Notes: generated from the sequence alone by a model not told the origin. Counted from the stretch's first letter, positions 32,831 to 45,074 are shown. The stretch is 64,000 nucleotides of DNA from Paramacrobiotus metropolitanus (GCF_019649055.1 NW_026570480.1:23209-87208); one strand, 5' to 3'. A program made the numbers and translations.

Positions 32831-33676
32831 GCGAATATTTTGAATATTACATAAAAGTCTTGCGAAAAATACTGACCGTGGGAAAATTACAGATAAAATT
32901 TTAAAATTACGGTATGGTTTCCATCAAGACCAAAACTGCAAACGGAATCTCTGGTTAGTATGTACTTTATAAGGCTCTCACAGTTTTTGTTTTGCTTCTA
33001 TACTGGCATGACGCATGTTGGATATGGTATTCAGCATCCATTATGGAATGGATATTCCATTGTAAGGAGCCGTTTACGCACTGCGCTTACTGGAGCAAAT
33101 GGCCCGGGTGGCATAAGTTAATGAGTAGGGTCCGCATTGACTGAAAGGATCACCCAAGCCTCAAGCGGCACATGATGGGCACACTCCAGCAGGTCTCTTT
33201 CAGAATCAAGATTTTAGCAAAATCATTATTCTCCAAACAACCATACAGGTAATGGCTCAGGTGCTTGTTCTGAACATTCTCGAATAAGGTAATCAAATTT
33301 CATCCTGGGTAGTATATTTATGTAAGTCAATCCCAGTAATGCACAATCCATAGTGCAGATTGCATAAATATAATAAGGTATTTTCCGGGCCGGCACTCGA
33401 CTTTATAAGGACCGTTCCGCGTTTCCTGAGCATTCATCTTAATTCCGTTTCGTTGAGATAACGCTGGTTAAGCTTGCGGATTCTCTAATATATCAAAATT
33501 ATATACATTGCAGCGGTATTTGTTATCGCTTGCAGTTTTTTAATTTTATAGCGGAGTGGCCATTGCTGTCCGACAATGTTATGAACAGTAACCCTATACC
33601 AGCTCAATATTTATTTGCTTTTCCCGTCTTTCTGACGGTATTCTTTGTACCAGCGCAGTACATTTTTTTCAAAATA
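32831..33676. other. Intergenic DNA before the GPCR pseudogene
   Basis: No gene recognised. An ATG frame opens at 33530 but only becomes receptor-like at the ATG at 33677. Confidence 0.4.
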
Positions 33677-34742
33677 ATGTTAGAGAGTAACCTAACAAAT
33701 TTCACGGCTATTCAAGACCCTGCACATTTAGCACCTTGGTGGGAGATCTCCTTGATATCGATTTTGATCATCGTGACGGTCTTCACAAACTTTGTCTTAA
33801 TCTGCGCTTTTTTTGTGGATCGTCATGCTCGTACGCCCTTCAACTATTACCTTCTAAACTTGGCCGTAGCCGACTTCCTGAACGGCGTTCTGGGCATGAC
33901 TTACTACGCCATTTATACATATTTCACATATTGGCCTGCAAGCTATGCTCTATGTACCGTCTGGATGTATTTCGACTTTCTAACCACAGCGCTCATGCTG
34001 CAAACACTGCAGATAATCTCCCTAGATAGATTATGGGCGGTGACCTTTCCAGTCTCGTATAAACGGTATCATACCCGTTTTAAATCGCAGCTTGCAATCC
34101 TTTAGATTTGGATTCTTAGCAATGCGATGATCGTTCCGTCGCTGGCGTACTACAGACTGTACATCGGAATCAAGGAAAACCCAAAAGACTGTTATTGGGA
34201 TCCCTTCTTGCAACCGTCGTACGCTAGCCCTTTTATGTCCTTATTGTTTTATTCTGGACGCCGGCATTAATGACTGTCGTCGCGTACGGTGCGACAACCT
34301 GGCAGATTTGGTTGCGTCGCAGTGGCCGCGTTCGCAACATCAACACAACACCCGGTGTTTTAACAGCGGGAGAAATCCGGCGTAATAAGAAAGAACGCCA
34401 GATTTACATTCTCCTGTCGCTCTGTTAGCGGCGCTGATTATTACATGGTCGCCATATTTCGTTTACGAAGGTATATCGATGGGCACTGGATATTATGATT
34501 ATGAGTTCTTTACTATAACTTATTGGATGGCCTATTTGCTGTTGGCAGTCAATCCGTTCTTGTTCAATATGGGCAGCCCCGAGATGCATAACGCACTGAA
34601 GAAGCTGCTGAAGCGACGTGCACATATACGTCATAGGGACAATGCGGTTCAGTCTGCACAACAAACGGGTGAAAAGGGCACAAATTCCGCAACTACCGGA
34701 ACCAATAACGAAAACCTTGTAACTGTTGGCTCACTTGGCTGA
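33677..34742 (+). pseudogene. Class A GPCR pseudogene of the same family
   Basis: From the ATG at 33677 the frame encodes TM1-TM4 closely related to the two intact receptors (NLAVADFLNG, C-x2-W-x3-D, SLDRLWAV), then an in-frame TAG at 34103-34105 in TM4. Reading resumes (SNAMIVPSLAYYR, DCYWDPFLQPSYAS) until a frame change near 34230 in TM5 and another near 34425 before TM6. The final part is open to 34742 and keeps NPFLFNMGSPEMHNA. TM6 reads ITWSPYF, with the canonical Trp that the intact copies lack. Three lesions make it a pseudogene. Confidence 0.8.
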
Positions 34743-35918
34743 AGAGCCTTTAGTCTGTTGTGTGCTGACGACTACTTGTATGGATGGAAATGGTGTGGGG
34801 GCACTTTAACTCGGTTCGACAACATTTTAACTTATTTTTTGTGACATACCCTTAATCAGTACATAAGCTGAAACCTTTACACAAAAATGCATTATATCGT
34901 AGCGATACAGGTTGACTGTACCGCCAGTGTAAAAGTATTATTGGCTTTCTGTACCACTGGATATTGTAGTTATGAGCTTTGAATGTCGCTTTATATGCGT
35001 ACATTTGTACCGACTTATCCAAAATTAGCCGCGTGCAAACAGGTTATGTCTGAAATATTGTTGAAGTTAACAGTGTAAACGCGGTTGTATTCAATAGTTA
35101 CCGATGCTGTTTGATAATTACTTCAAGAATCATTTCGTAATCATGAAATTGAGCTCGCCGTCTTCTGCTCGTTGTCAGTGCCGGTACGCAGCTACTGTGC
35201 TTGGACTTAATCAGTTCAATTATTAAATTGCTTAATTGTACTTACTTAATTTTGCCTTTAAATTAGCTGAACGGCAATATTGATGTCAAGGATTGTTGTT
35301 CTTGTTACTTGTGTAATACGCGATGTAATTCAATAAAAAAGGAATAGTTTTTAATTGTACTTCACTGAATCATTCGCTTTACTGTAGTTGATATGAGCTG
35401 GAAGTCGTAAGTCGGTCATACAAAATAAGTTATATAGACTATGTAGCATATTTGTAACATATAAAATACATTATACGCTACAAATTTTTGCCTGTACAGT
35501 GTATTGTAATCCCAGCTGCGAGTTTTCTGCAGCTCCCCTTATAACATTCACACAGATTACTAAATGATTAGGCACTTCAACAGTCTAGCGCATCGTTTTT
35601 CATGTGACAGGAATTAGTGCTGGAACACGCAGTATGAACCGGTCAAAGATAGTGCTTGCAGGTGCTGTAACCACCAGCAATCACGGTTGTTTTCTGAAGC
35701 AGAAATGACTGCACCGGTATATCTGTACTTGACTGCAAATGAGTACTTGCTCAACAAAGAAAGCGAAATTTAACGTAATTATAGCAAATAATATTAATTA
35801 TAATTAACCAATTTTTGGCATTTCTCACGCATACTCCCTAAACCAGGCATGCGTTGCGCGTTACAAGAGGACACAGGTCGGCAGCTTACGACAGTGCCCC
35901 GGTGTTGTTGTTTTACAG
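34743..35918. other. Intergenic DNA
   Basis: AT-rich, with no supported gene. A short ATG frame near 35634 (MNRSKIVLAG) could be a first exon for the gene at 35919, in matching phase, but its signal peptide is weak. Confidence 0.35.
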
Positions 35919-36550
35919 GAATACCTGCTGGTAGGCGAGAAAGGCAACGAGATAGATCCGGTCCACCTGGCAAAGATCCACGGTCACAACAGTACCCTAA
36001 CCGCTGTCGCTTTCGCGACAGGTGTCAACGAAAGCCGAATAACCGGCCCAACATTCCGGCCAGTAATAACCCGCCATTACGACAGCGACCACTGGACGCT
36101 GGTAACAGTATATTGGATGTTTCTGTACTTTCCAGTCTTTATTGGTCTATCCTATTCGAAAGTTTGTCACCGGTTACAGGGCAAGAAAATAACAAAACCC
36201 AGTACAGCTATGGATACGGCCGAGGACCGTTATCAACCGGCACGGGAAACGGCCGCGCGGATCAATTCGCCCTGGCCAACCCTTACGCCGGGGCTCCGCA
36301 GTTCTTTTTCCGGAGATTTCGTCCCGTCGTGGAGCCAAAGTACACGCCATATCCAGTGGGCGGAACTGCCTTGCTTTCTGACCAGTCCACGGTTTCTATC
36401 GTTCAATCTGTCACAGAGGATTCTCAAGCAACCGAGTTGCCGGGAAGCCAGTCGACGACAGACGATGGAGACACGTATGAGAACGTCCCACACGAAGAAA
36501 CGACTACCGTTGATACGGAGACACTTCGTAAGCAGCTGTTTGGATGGTAA
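35919..36550 (+). CDS. Low-complexity protein, paralogue of the 40.1-40.75 kb gene, 5' end unknown
   Basis: Exon 35919-36101 follows a TTTTACAG acceptor; donor GTAACA, phase 1. The 78-bp intron ends TTACAG and exon 36180-36550 begins GQENNKTQYSYGYGRGP. The second exon contains GAPQFFFRRFRPVVEP and ends in an acidic Thr/Glu-rich tail. The first exon in this phase is Arg-rich (GRRERQRDRSGPP). The other gene has the same order: a G-P-rich start, an FSFRR block and a Thr/Glu/Asp tail. The first exon is also open in a second frame that reads like ordinary protein (EYLLVGEKGNEIDPVHLAKI), so its frame is not certain. The intron is a multiple of three and open, so retention would still be translatable. 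Function unknown. Confidence 0.45.
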
Positions 36551-36949
36551 AATTTACCTGGAAAGTTTCTCTTTGAAATTAGGAAAGACTATTTATTACT
36601 GGTGTAATAAAGCCAGAAAATGGTTGACGCATGTCACTTAATCATGAAGCTTTGAAAAATTTGGTCTACGATTTTTTTCTCTGTACGCAGGTTATACAGT
36701 ATTTTGTCAGTACTCTTAACCACTGAGACGATGCTGTGCTGTATAATTTTATCCATTGTGCTTATCACTTGTCAGCATCGAATGCTCTGTACAGTTTTCA
36801 TTTTCAGAAGAGAAAGCTTATTAAAATCCAAAAAGCTCCTTCCGACGGGTCTCAAAATCTTCCGTAGTTGCAACTGTTTTCGTTGGCGCTGTCCCAGCGC
36901 AAAATTTGACATCCAAACGGCTGGAAAGCGGCCTGTACACTTAACCCCC

Positions 36950-37115
36950 ACAGGGCCTACTTATGACCATTTGCCCCAGTGCGGAGGCCTCCGAATGGAG
37001 GCCTCCTTTTATTCGGTAAAAGGTTACAGAAAATGCCCCTCGGAAGGCCTCCACGGGCCATTTGGAGGTGTGCGGTTGGGCCTCCCGGGTGCATATAGGG
37101 GCCTCTAGACGAGGG
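36950..37115. repeat. AGGCCTCC-rich repeat, unit 1
   Basis: Several GGAGGCCT/AGGCCTCC words in direct and inverted order within 165 bp, much more GC-rich than its flanks. A related stretch lies at 39900-40125. Confidence 0.45.
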
Positions 37116-37629
37116 TGGTGACAGCCTACTACTGCCCAGCTTTTGCGTACGGGATAGCTCGCTCGTACTGTTTTTATTGAGATTCACCAAATACCGTAAT
37201 AAGGACAATACCATTGCAGGATTTCCATTCAGTTTGAAATTAAATAAAATTTATCAAGCCAACAAACACCACCACACTCCATGACTAACCAAGAGGATAA
37301 TTACCTTATTTAAATCTTAAAAGCTAAACCAGATATGTCTTTAATAAACAAGACTTCATTAATTAAAAATCGAGGCTAGCGTGTCCAATATCCACTCGGA
37401 AGATATATGTTTAATAAGCGGATTCCGGCTCTGGATGGAGACAGACTTTATCAAACGGTCAAATGGGAATACAACAAATGCACTTGACACTCACTCCGTG
37501 CGCACCTGCAACCAAAAATTTTCGAATAATTCCTGAGTGTTTAAAATTTTAAGAAATAAAAACGCGTGTACGTACAAGCGCTCGTCTGAGTATTGGTACT
37601 TCTACGCTGACAAAATGACAAAAATAGCT
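37116..37629. other. Intergenic or decayed 3' part of the Tom40-like pseudogene
   Basis: The last Tom40 exon would be expected here on the minus strand. No matching reading was found in any frame. Confidence 0.3.
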
Positions 37630-38445
37630 TACCACGGAAGGCCGCGATGGTTTTGGGGATCTCGAAGGCGTAGCCGACGCTGGTCACGCTGTGTAGGCTA
37701 GGGCCGCCATATGAAAGTCACTGCCTGTCGAGAAAAAATAACCGCTGCAATTTCAAATTTATTAAAATTTTAATACGTACTTAACCAACGTGATGACATA
37801 AAAATCTATATTTACCAAAAATTATAGTAAATTAAATATGAAAACAACCAAATACAACCATACGACCAAACTGATAAATTACAGTAATTTCAAATATGAT
37901 AATAAGCAGGCAGAGAATATCCTTCAAAGAACTGAAAATAATTAAAATGAATTAATTTTGTACCGGTGTATCTGCTGCTGAGCGAAACAATCTGGCCGCC
38001 GGGAAACCGGATCAGTATGCCCTGGCATATGTTCTGGCTCGGCGCCGACGGCGTTGTCCGATGCGCTCTAAATGTCCATCTGGTCCAGCGTCAACGAGGC
38101 CGTTACGTCGCGGGCGCGGTAGTCGTTGCTCAATAAAGACCCACCAGCGTCTCTCCGTCGCAGTGTCGCACTGCCAAATTAATGACAATTAGGAGAAATT
38201 TAACTAAATCGGGTTATTGGAAAAACTATTAGTCAACAACGTCTTTGAACACTGTACAATACACAACGTTCACTGCATTTGAATTTTGACAAAAATCTAT
38301 ATTTTTATTAATTACAGTACGATGTACCTGAGCGTCAGCGATGAGCCTTGAACGCATACGTCTCATTAGTGGTGAATGGTATGACTTTGAGCGTTGAAGT
38401 TCCCGTTGGCCTTGATTTCCCCTAGGATCACAGGGTACGCCTGCA
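37630..38445 (-). pseudogene. Tom40-like (mitochondrial outer-membrane import pore) pseudogene fragment
   Basis: Three exon-like blocks follow Tom40 order on the minus strand. (1) 38330-38445, after a TTGCAG acceptor: YPVILGEIKANGNFNAQSHT, then after a one-base frame change LMRRMRSRLIADAQ and a GTACAT donor; compare the Tom40 strands with G-D/E-x-x-x-G-x-L/F-N-A-Q. (2) About 37965-38165: SNDYRARDVTASLTLDQMD, later FPGGQIVSLSSRYTG, with at least one more frame change and a TAG between. (3) 37630-37712: SVGYAFEIPKTIAAFR with a GTAAGC donor, matching the GYxxDLPKAxxxFRG signature. Retained introns show a DNA-level duplicate rather than a retrocopy. N-terminal and last exons were not found. Confidence 0.65.
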
Positions 38446-40126
38446 AAATTAATCAGCAACAAAAAATAAAAATCTAAGGAAAAATCAAAAACATAGGAAT
38501 TAAGTAAAATCAACGATGACAAACAAAACCAAACAATCCAACCGAATAATTTATAAACTGCACATGTGCTCATCAACGAAATTATTAGTGAAAAGATTAT
38601 TCTTTATTCAGAGAAATTGTGAGAATAAAGTCGTACCGTAAGCACCGTTGCTGCAGAACTTGGGGACCCATGAAGATCTGCGACTGACAACGAGGAGTTT
38701 TCAGGGTAATCTTGAAATGAGCGCTGGCTAAGCCTGGCCTCCAGAGTATCCAGAGTACAAGATTTAGGAATATAGGTTTCCAAGATTATAGGTTTCGAAG
38801 GAGTAAAAACACCAGACGCGAAAGTAGTGAGTAGTCCATCGTCAGTTGCAGTAACCCACATGTGTTATTATTACTGTTATAACAAGGATAAGTATCGCTG
38901 TATCATGCATGAGCGCAAACATATCAAACAAAGCGATTCAAGCAACCCTCTGCCAACAAGCACAATTGATAGTTAACTATTTGTGGTGTCTTATAATTGT
39001 AATAACTATTAAATTAGAATAACAATCGTTTATATATATGATTAATTTTTATCCATATGGACAAGGTTCTTGACAAAGTGAAAAAGACAGACTGCAGCAG
39101 TGCAGTTCAGCTGCCGTTGCTGCCTAGCTCCGCCTCCAAACGCGGGAATGGGTTACACTGCCGCGGCTGGCAGTGTGGATTTACTCCAATTCTCCAAAAT
39201 TTATTCATGAAATTGATTTACTTAATTGTACTGTACTCTACTTTCTTTTACGTAAAATTTAATATTCTTTCGTTCGCACAACGTACTCTTTCTCAGAGCG
39301 TTTTTTTGTTACAGTAATTACAAAAAATTCTTTTTGCATTATAAAATACTGTTAGAAAAATGAGGAATAATAATAGTAAGTATCAAATTAGCGCTTGCAT
39401 CCATGAACAATTGCTAATATCTTTAATAATTACTAATATTAATTGTTGCTAATTATATTTGCCACTTATTTAATCGTATTTATTATTATTGATATTGTTT
39501 TCGCATTCTTTATCAATATTTGTTTATTGTTATTTATTTTCTCATTTTTCAATAATGCAAGCGCTAATAAAATTTAAATAATTATTAAATTGGTGGAAAA
39601 CTGAAGAAAATATCATACAATATGCGCCATTGTCCAGTTAGTTTTATTAGGAAACTTAGGGCAATATTGGCGATGATTGCGCTAGTTGGTAAAATACAAA
39701 AATGTATTTATCTAACTAAAACATGGCAATTATCACGAGTGTGCAATTCTGCACTAAATTACTAGCTAGCATGATAGCATCCGGGGGATAAAATGGCCCA
39801 GTAACGTACAGATCATGGTTAAAAAATCCCACTTGATTACAATATACATGGATAATCCAGCCTTGTATAGTAGGCAGTGCCGCAATAGGCACTATGTGGT
39901 TTAATAACAGGCCCTAATAGTCAATCCGGGATTGCCATCTGGAAGGCACCGGGAACGCTGCCATGGCACCTTTGGGAGGCCCATAACCAACAGCCATTTT
40001 GCTGGCATCCGGCGGCGCCTTCCAGAGGCCTCAAAGTTGGGGGGGCTCCCGGATGCCATCTATTTGCCTACTTTATGACCTCCTGAAGGCCATTTTGCAC
40101 CTTGCCCTTTAGAGGTCAGAGGGTGG
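38446..40126. other. Region without a supported gene
   Basis: 38604-38861 has an open minus-strand frame (Ser/Thr-rich) of uncertain meaning, possibly an unrelated exon. 39300-39650 is very AT-rich. 39900-40125 holds a GC-rich stretch with GGCCTC and GGCATCC words related to the repeat at 36950-37115. Confidence 0.35.
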
Positions 40127-40751
40127 TCATAAATTTTGCACTGGGGTCGTGTCTTCTTCATCATCAGCGGCAGTTTCCGTATCTTCCGGTTGTTCTTGTG
40201 CCGCCACGACCGTGCCTTGTGTCGTGGTTCGCGGGATCTGCCGTCGAAAGGAGAATTGCGCTGGAGCTGATAAAACATTAGACAACTGGAACGCCTGTTG
40301 GCGGGGGTCTACGCCGGGAAGAAAGGCACCCCGCTGCGGTCCTTCCGGTGGTCCCGTGTCTCCGTCTCCCTGTTCTAGTAGAAAATGCAATTTTGTAAAA
40401 CATTCATAAAATTAACCCGTAAGGCGACCAGTCTCTTTTATTTAAGCAACAACTGTTAACTTTACGTTTTTGGTGATGACGGTTTTGATGACAACCATTC
40501 CGCCGGCGCTGACAGTTGCGATTGTTGTGGTTGCGACCTCGTGAACGTTGATGACCGCGAGACTGCTGATTCCCGTTTCGCTGCAAATAAAGTGACTGAT
40601 TGAGTATTAGGTGCTCCCGTCTTTCACTGGTTTTGTGCTATAAATTCTCCCTGATGAACTCTCCGTACCCCTCGTTCCTCTCGATTCCATGAGTCACCGC
40701 CACCCCCGCCGCCACCACCCCCACCACCGCCTCCACCATGTTCCCCAGCAT
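40127..40751 (-). CDS. Low-complexity multi-exon protein, paralogue of the 35.9-36.5 kb gene, 5' end unknown
   Basis: Three exons join in phase. 40628-40751 follows a CTAG acceptor and encodes a run of 13 Gly, then DSWNREERGVRRVHQGEF; donor GTGAAA, phase 2. 40466-40580 follows TGCAG and encodes HETGISSLAVINVHEVATT and VSAGGMVVIKTVITKN; donor GTAAAG, phase 0. 40127-40369 follows AACAG and encodes GDGDTGPPEGPQRGAF, SAPAQFSFRRQIPRT and an acidic Thr/Glu/Asp tail ending TPVQNL. The middle exon is open in a second, Arg/Asn-rich frame, but that frame does not connect to the last exon without a stop. No signal exon was found upstream. Function unknown; extended, disordered and possibly secreted by composition. 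Confidence 0.5.
40695..40738. repeat. CCACC/CCGCC simple repeat (Gly codons)
   Basis: C-rich triplet-like repeat encoding polyglycine on the minus strand in the first visible exon of the 40 kb gene. Confidence 0.7.
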
Positions 40752-41031
40752 CTAGATAACACAAACGTTGCACGAATCAAATCGCCAAATCCGCATGTCC
40801 ACATTTGTGTGGTAAAAAATAAAGTTATTGGTCATACCGACTCATACGGGACATTTAACGAACAAGGACGCTATCTGCATAACAAAATATTGTGCTGTTT
40901 CATACGACGCTAGCTGCTAGGTAATCAACGCTTTTAAACAGGTGGTCAAAACTCTGTACGTGGTAGCATTATAAGCACGTTGCAGTAGTTTCAATAGGGT
41001 TTAGGGACAACTTTTGCAATATATCGCTGCC

Positions 41032-41432
41032 CTAAACGTTTGCTTCCATTACAGTTACTACAGTATAATTTTGTAAAAACCGGCATTGCCAAATAATCTG
41101 TGTATGCGTCCAGCAAATACTGTTGCACAAAACACTGCATGTTCCGCGGAAATAACGCAAACCGTACCACTGATATAAATCCAAATTAGCAGGCACAAAA
41201 GGCAATACTTGCAAACGGCGATGTGAAAGCTCTCCATTGTAAATTATATGTTCGTAATACAAAGGTAAAGTACAGTATATGTTTTTGTTCTTGTCAGCTT
41301 CGATGTGAACAAATTGACGTGCAATAAACACCCGATCAGAAGCGGCATGCCTTCCGACAACAGTTTTACGGTAAAATTCCTTGCTGTGTAACAGCACGTC
41401 GTACTGTAGAAACAGCTTTTGCAATCGCTAAA
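41032..41432 (-). CDS. Hypothetical coding exon, unknown family
   Basis: A 130-codon open frame without an ATG at its head; a TTTAG acceptor lies just upstream at about 41430, so it is read as an internal or last exon. It looks like ordinary protein (YDVLLHSKEFYRKTVVGRHA, RVFIARQFVHIEADKNKN, LPFVPANLDLYQWYG). The last 40 codons are less convincing and may be intron. No first exon was found towards 41500-41650. No family recognised. Confidence 0.35.
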
Positions 41433-41748
41433 GGCTAATTTACTTATGAGTGTACACACAAGACATCTCCGACATTTTTATGGCCAACACCAGCGTTTTT
41501 TCACCGAACACATGACACTTCCGAGTTGCGACCAATTATGGTAAATAATTACTCGGCTGACAACGTCAACCCGCCGATAACAAGATCACACTGCACTTTT
41601 TACAACTTCAATTATGACGGTGCACAACAGAATTACGGCAATTAATTATCACCATTATAATATTGCAACTACAGCATCTTTAAGGGTCGGATTATTTTGG
41701 CTTTTCTTAGCAGTGTCAGTCAAATCCGATTATTTCGGGTAGAATATT

Positions 41749-43217
41749 TTAATCGCTCTCTGACGTTCTGGTTTTTGTTGGCTGATTGGTGGCACTTAGT
41801 CTTGTCACATTCCCCGAGGATTTCCCTTCAGATGGACCAACGGGACTCTTCTTGTTGAAAAAAGAGGCAAAGGCTGCTCGGTAGTCTTTATTGAATACGC
41901 AAAAAATTACCTGAAACAAAAAACAGTTTTATAAGTGAATCGATTTTCTTGCGCTGTTCTTCTTCTCTGCTGAGTTAAAAATGGCATACAGAAATTCAAA
42001 GTAATAAATAAGAAAATCTAGTAACTGGAAAAAGGCTATTTGAATGGTTTGGCGTTTCACGAACGCAGGACAACAACTTTTACTTCTTGAGCGGTTCGCT
42101 TACTTGACCTACAGCCTTGTAACTAAGTTAGGTACTTATAACTGGATTTATTCATAATCACATTTACCGTTAACTACGCGTAACAGATTTGCTTCTCTTA
42201 ACACACAGAGTACATACGTCAGACGAGATAAGATGCTTATTTCCATATAGCTTGTTCCCAGATAATACAGATAACAAATAAAATGTACTTTGATTAGGCC
42301 TTTACTGCACTAACTGACAAAGCCTTCAAAGCTTTAGCTGTTTATTTTATTGCATTTCTTACCGGTTGCATGCTGTATCCCAGAACCGTTAGCGTCATGA
42401 ACAGCAGCACCAGCGCCGGTTCCGTGACGAAGACATTCGGAGAACTGCTGAGCGTCACCGGCATCGTCAGAAAGCACGCGGCATTCCACAGGAACGCGGC
42501 AAACAACATGGGTATGACGCGGGCCCGCCGTTTCACACTGCCGCTTTTGTCCCTCGCATCCGGGTTCCGTTTGCGCACCACCAGCTTCCCGTAGATCACC
42601 CCGAAGCACACCGCCGTCAGCGCAATGGGCAGATACGCCCCGAAGACATTGTTCAGCGCCCCAAGATTATCCGGGTTGACCGCGATGGCGCAATGTCCCA
42701 GCGGGGTTAGGGCGTATTTCGCGCCCACGTCAAACCACGCCGGCAGCGCGTACAACGCCGACACCAGCCACACCCCTGCCACGGTCCAGGCGGTGACCCT
42801 TTTCCCGCTGGACACCCGGTAGTGGTGCGGGAAGTAGATGGCGATTAAACGGTTGAGGGTGATGAGCACTTCCAGCCAGTTGACCGCGCACCGCAGCGCC
42901 ATCTGCAGCCACATGATGGGCTTGCAGTGGTGCGGATGGATGGCGCCCAGGCCGATGGATTTGCGGTAAAGTAGCGCGCAGGAGATGACAAAGCTGATGG
43001 CGCATAATAAGAGATTGGCGATCAGTGAGTGGACGATGATTAAGCCGCATCCGTGACGCAGTTGGCGGCGCGATAAGATCAAGATGACAACCAATAAACT
43101 GGCGAATGATCCAATGATGCATGACGACAGGTCGCAGGCTGCCCAGAGCGTGAGAAGGGATTTCGAAGTGTGTCCGAAGTAAGAAGAATTTGCAGTATTA
43201 TTTACTGTCACATTCAT
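41749..43217 (-). CDS. Orphan-type class A GPCR, two exons
   Basis: Exon 1 (42363-43217) starts with ATG and an N-glycosylated N-terminus (MNVTVNNTANSS) and carries TM1-TM7 up to GYSMQP, donor GTAAGA, phase 0. Exon 2 (41749-41910) follows TTTCAG and encodes the start of helix 8 (VIFCVFNKDYRAAFASFF) and a Ser/Thr-rich tail; 338 residues in all. TM3 ends LNRLIAIYFP, so DRY is NRL. The usual TM2 Asp is replaced (SLIANLLL), and TM7 has SMQPV instead of NPxxY. It is not closely related to the three receptors at 20-35 kb. The GC-rich exon 1 contrasts with AT-rich flanks. Ligand unknown. Confidence 0.8.
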
Positions 43218-45074
43218 TGCAAAATTATTTTATGCCGACAAATGAAAACAAACTGATAGGAAAATTTGCTGGAATCACATGTTTTTAAATTGTAATGTAT
43301 GAATAACCCACTGATTCATAGAAACGTTTTTTAGCACTCAACTGCTTCCGGAAACGCATAATTTTCCATAGAAGAATATCTAGAGATTGACGTATCTGTA
43401 TGCACATCAGTACATACAATTAAGTATCCACGAAAGCAACAAGTTCGGCCCACATCCACATTTAATGGAGAAATACAGTATAATAGCGTAAATGGATCAC
43501 TGTCTGCACTATGCCAGCGTCGATAAAAAAGCGCGGCAGCTACCGCTTCCCAGATCTGGAATCCGGCGTTTGTTGACAGGTGGCCGTGTGCGCCAACATG
43601 ACGCCGGTGCAGCGACAACATGCAACATGCTGTGAATAAGAGATACGTCCAAGCGCCCAAGGTGTGAACGGAAACTGGGAAATATGTATCCTGCTGTGTT
43701 AATGCGGAAGTGGCAGAAAAACTATGCGGTCTCCTTCTCTGCCCATGGCCAGTGTTTAATGGAGCACATCCGTTGGGTGTAAGTCAGCCGCGGTCGGAGA
43801 TCGTTCGCGGTACAAGTATTGTACTGGTACAATCTGTCGCCAAAACAGATGCAGGGGTTCCTTTCTCTACTGCACATCTCAGGAGAATACAAGAAATAAC
43901 GATTGACGGGTGCAAAAAAAAACTGGGAAGAATTAGCCGATTGTGTTAAGCAGCAGCGTACAAAGTATTGATCAAATCATATGCACATATTATTAATGCA
44001 GTTTAGCACCACATTGTGCTTGAAACATAAAATCGATGTCCCACTGGTGCACCTGTCCCGGAAGGCATTTACGGATCATATTATCATCACTTGCCAGGAT
44101 GTAGGTGGATCGTAAACTAAGCGCATTATCCATGGTAGACAAATGTCGCAAATCCAAGAAGATTATATCATGACAGCAACGTCACAAGATGGGGCTTATT
44201 AAGCAGTTTAAATACTGCTTGAGACAATGCTGGGAAAGTTCATCCGCTGTTGCAGCAATTATAGATTAATTATCAATCCTTTATTACGGTTATTAATTTT
44301 TTTAAGGCAATTTGCTGCAGTTATTTGTTGAATTATTTAATCATATTAATAAATTAATTAATTAACCAGATCGATATTCTGCTATTAATTGACTTGGCAA
44401 ACTTCGTATGCAGAAAGTACAGGAATAACTAACGATCGATGTTATAAGTTTGTAACGTGAAGCTGCATTGTCATGTTTATGTCAGGTGGTTGTAATTTTT
44501 TGTACGTTGCTAATATTTTTAGTAAAAAGCTTTGGTTCACTGCTGTCATTAAGCAGAATAACATCCTACACCGAGCATTACGTTATCGACAACATCTTAG
44601 CATTAAGTGTTTATTACATATTGATAAATAATCGCTGAAGAAACTCCTTGTCATCGCTGCTCATCAGAATCTTAGACAATCATTCTAGCTTGTCACAAGT
44701 TCACTTGTAAAGCGGCATAATCCCGTGAAGATGCAGCGTTTAGCTATTTCTTTTCATTCAGCAGCGGCGTGTTATATGCAGAATGTCATATCTTATATCA
44801 AGTGCCCTGTGCGCGAAAACACACAGATAGTACCATTGAAATTAACATCCAAGTGGCCGGTTGGATGGTGTGTTTAGTGGCGGTTGACTTGCTGTTGTTT
44901 ATCCGACGTCGGCAGAGACACTTGGTCAAGTGCTATTACGTCGCCGTGCTGCTGTACCATGCGGCAGATCATCCGCATCATGTATATAACGGTACATACT
45001 GTCGCTCAGATTACCGGTGTGAACGCTCGCAGATTAAATTTCCTCAATCCTCCTCGGTCACAATATTTTACAAC
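43218..45074. other. Intergenic DNA
   Basis: No supported gene. A minus-strand frame at 43331-43660 begins with a hydrophobic leader-like sequence but starts at TTG and has no other support. 44290-44420 is AT-rich. Confidence 0.4.

Noticed and set aside
43331-43660. Secreted-looking minus-strand ORF (hydrophobic start)
   Set aside because: Begins at TTG, not ATG, and no upstream exon or TATA supports it.
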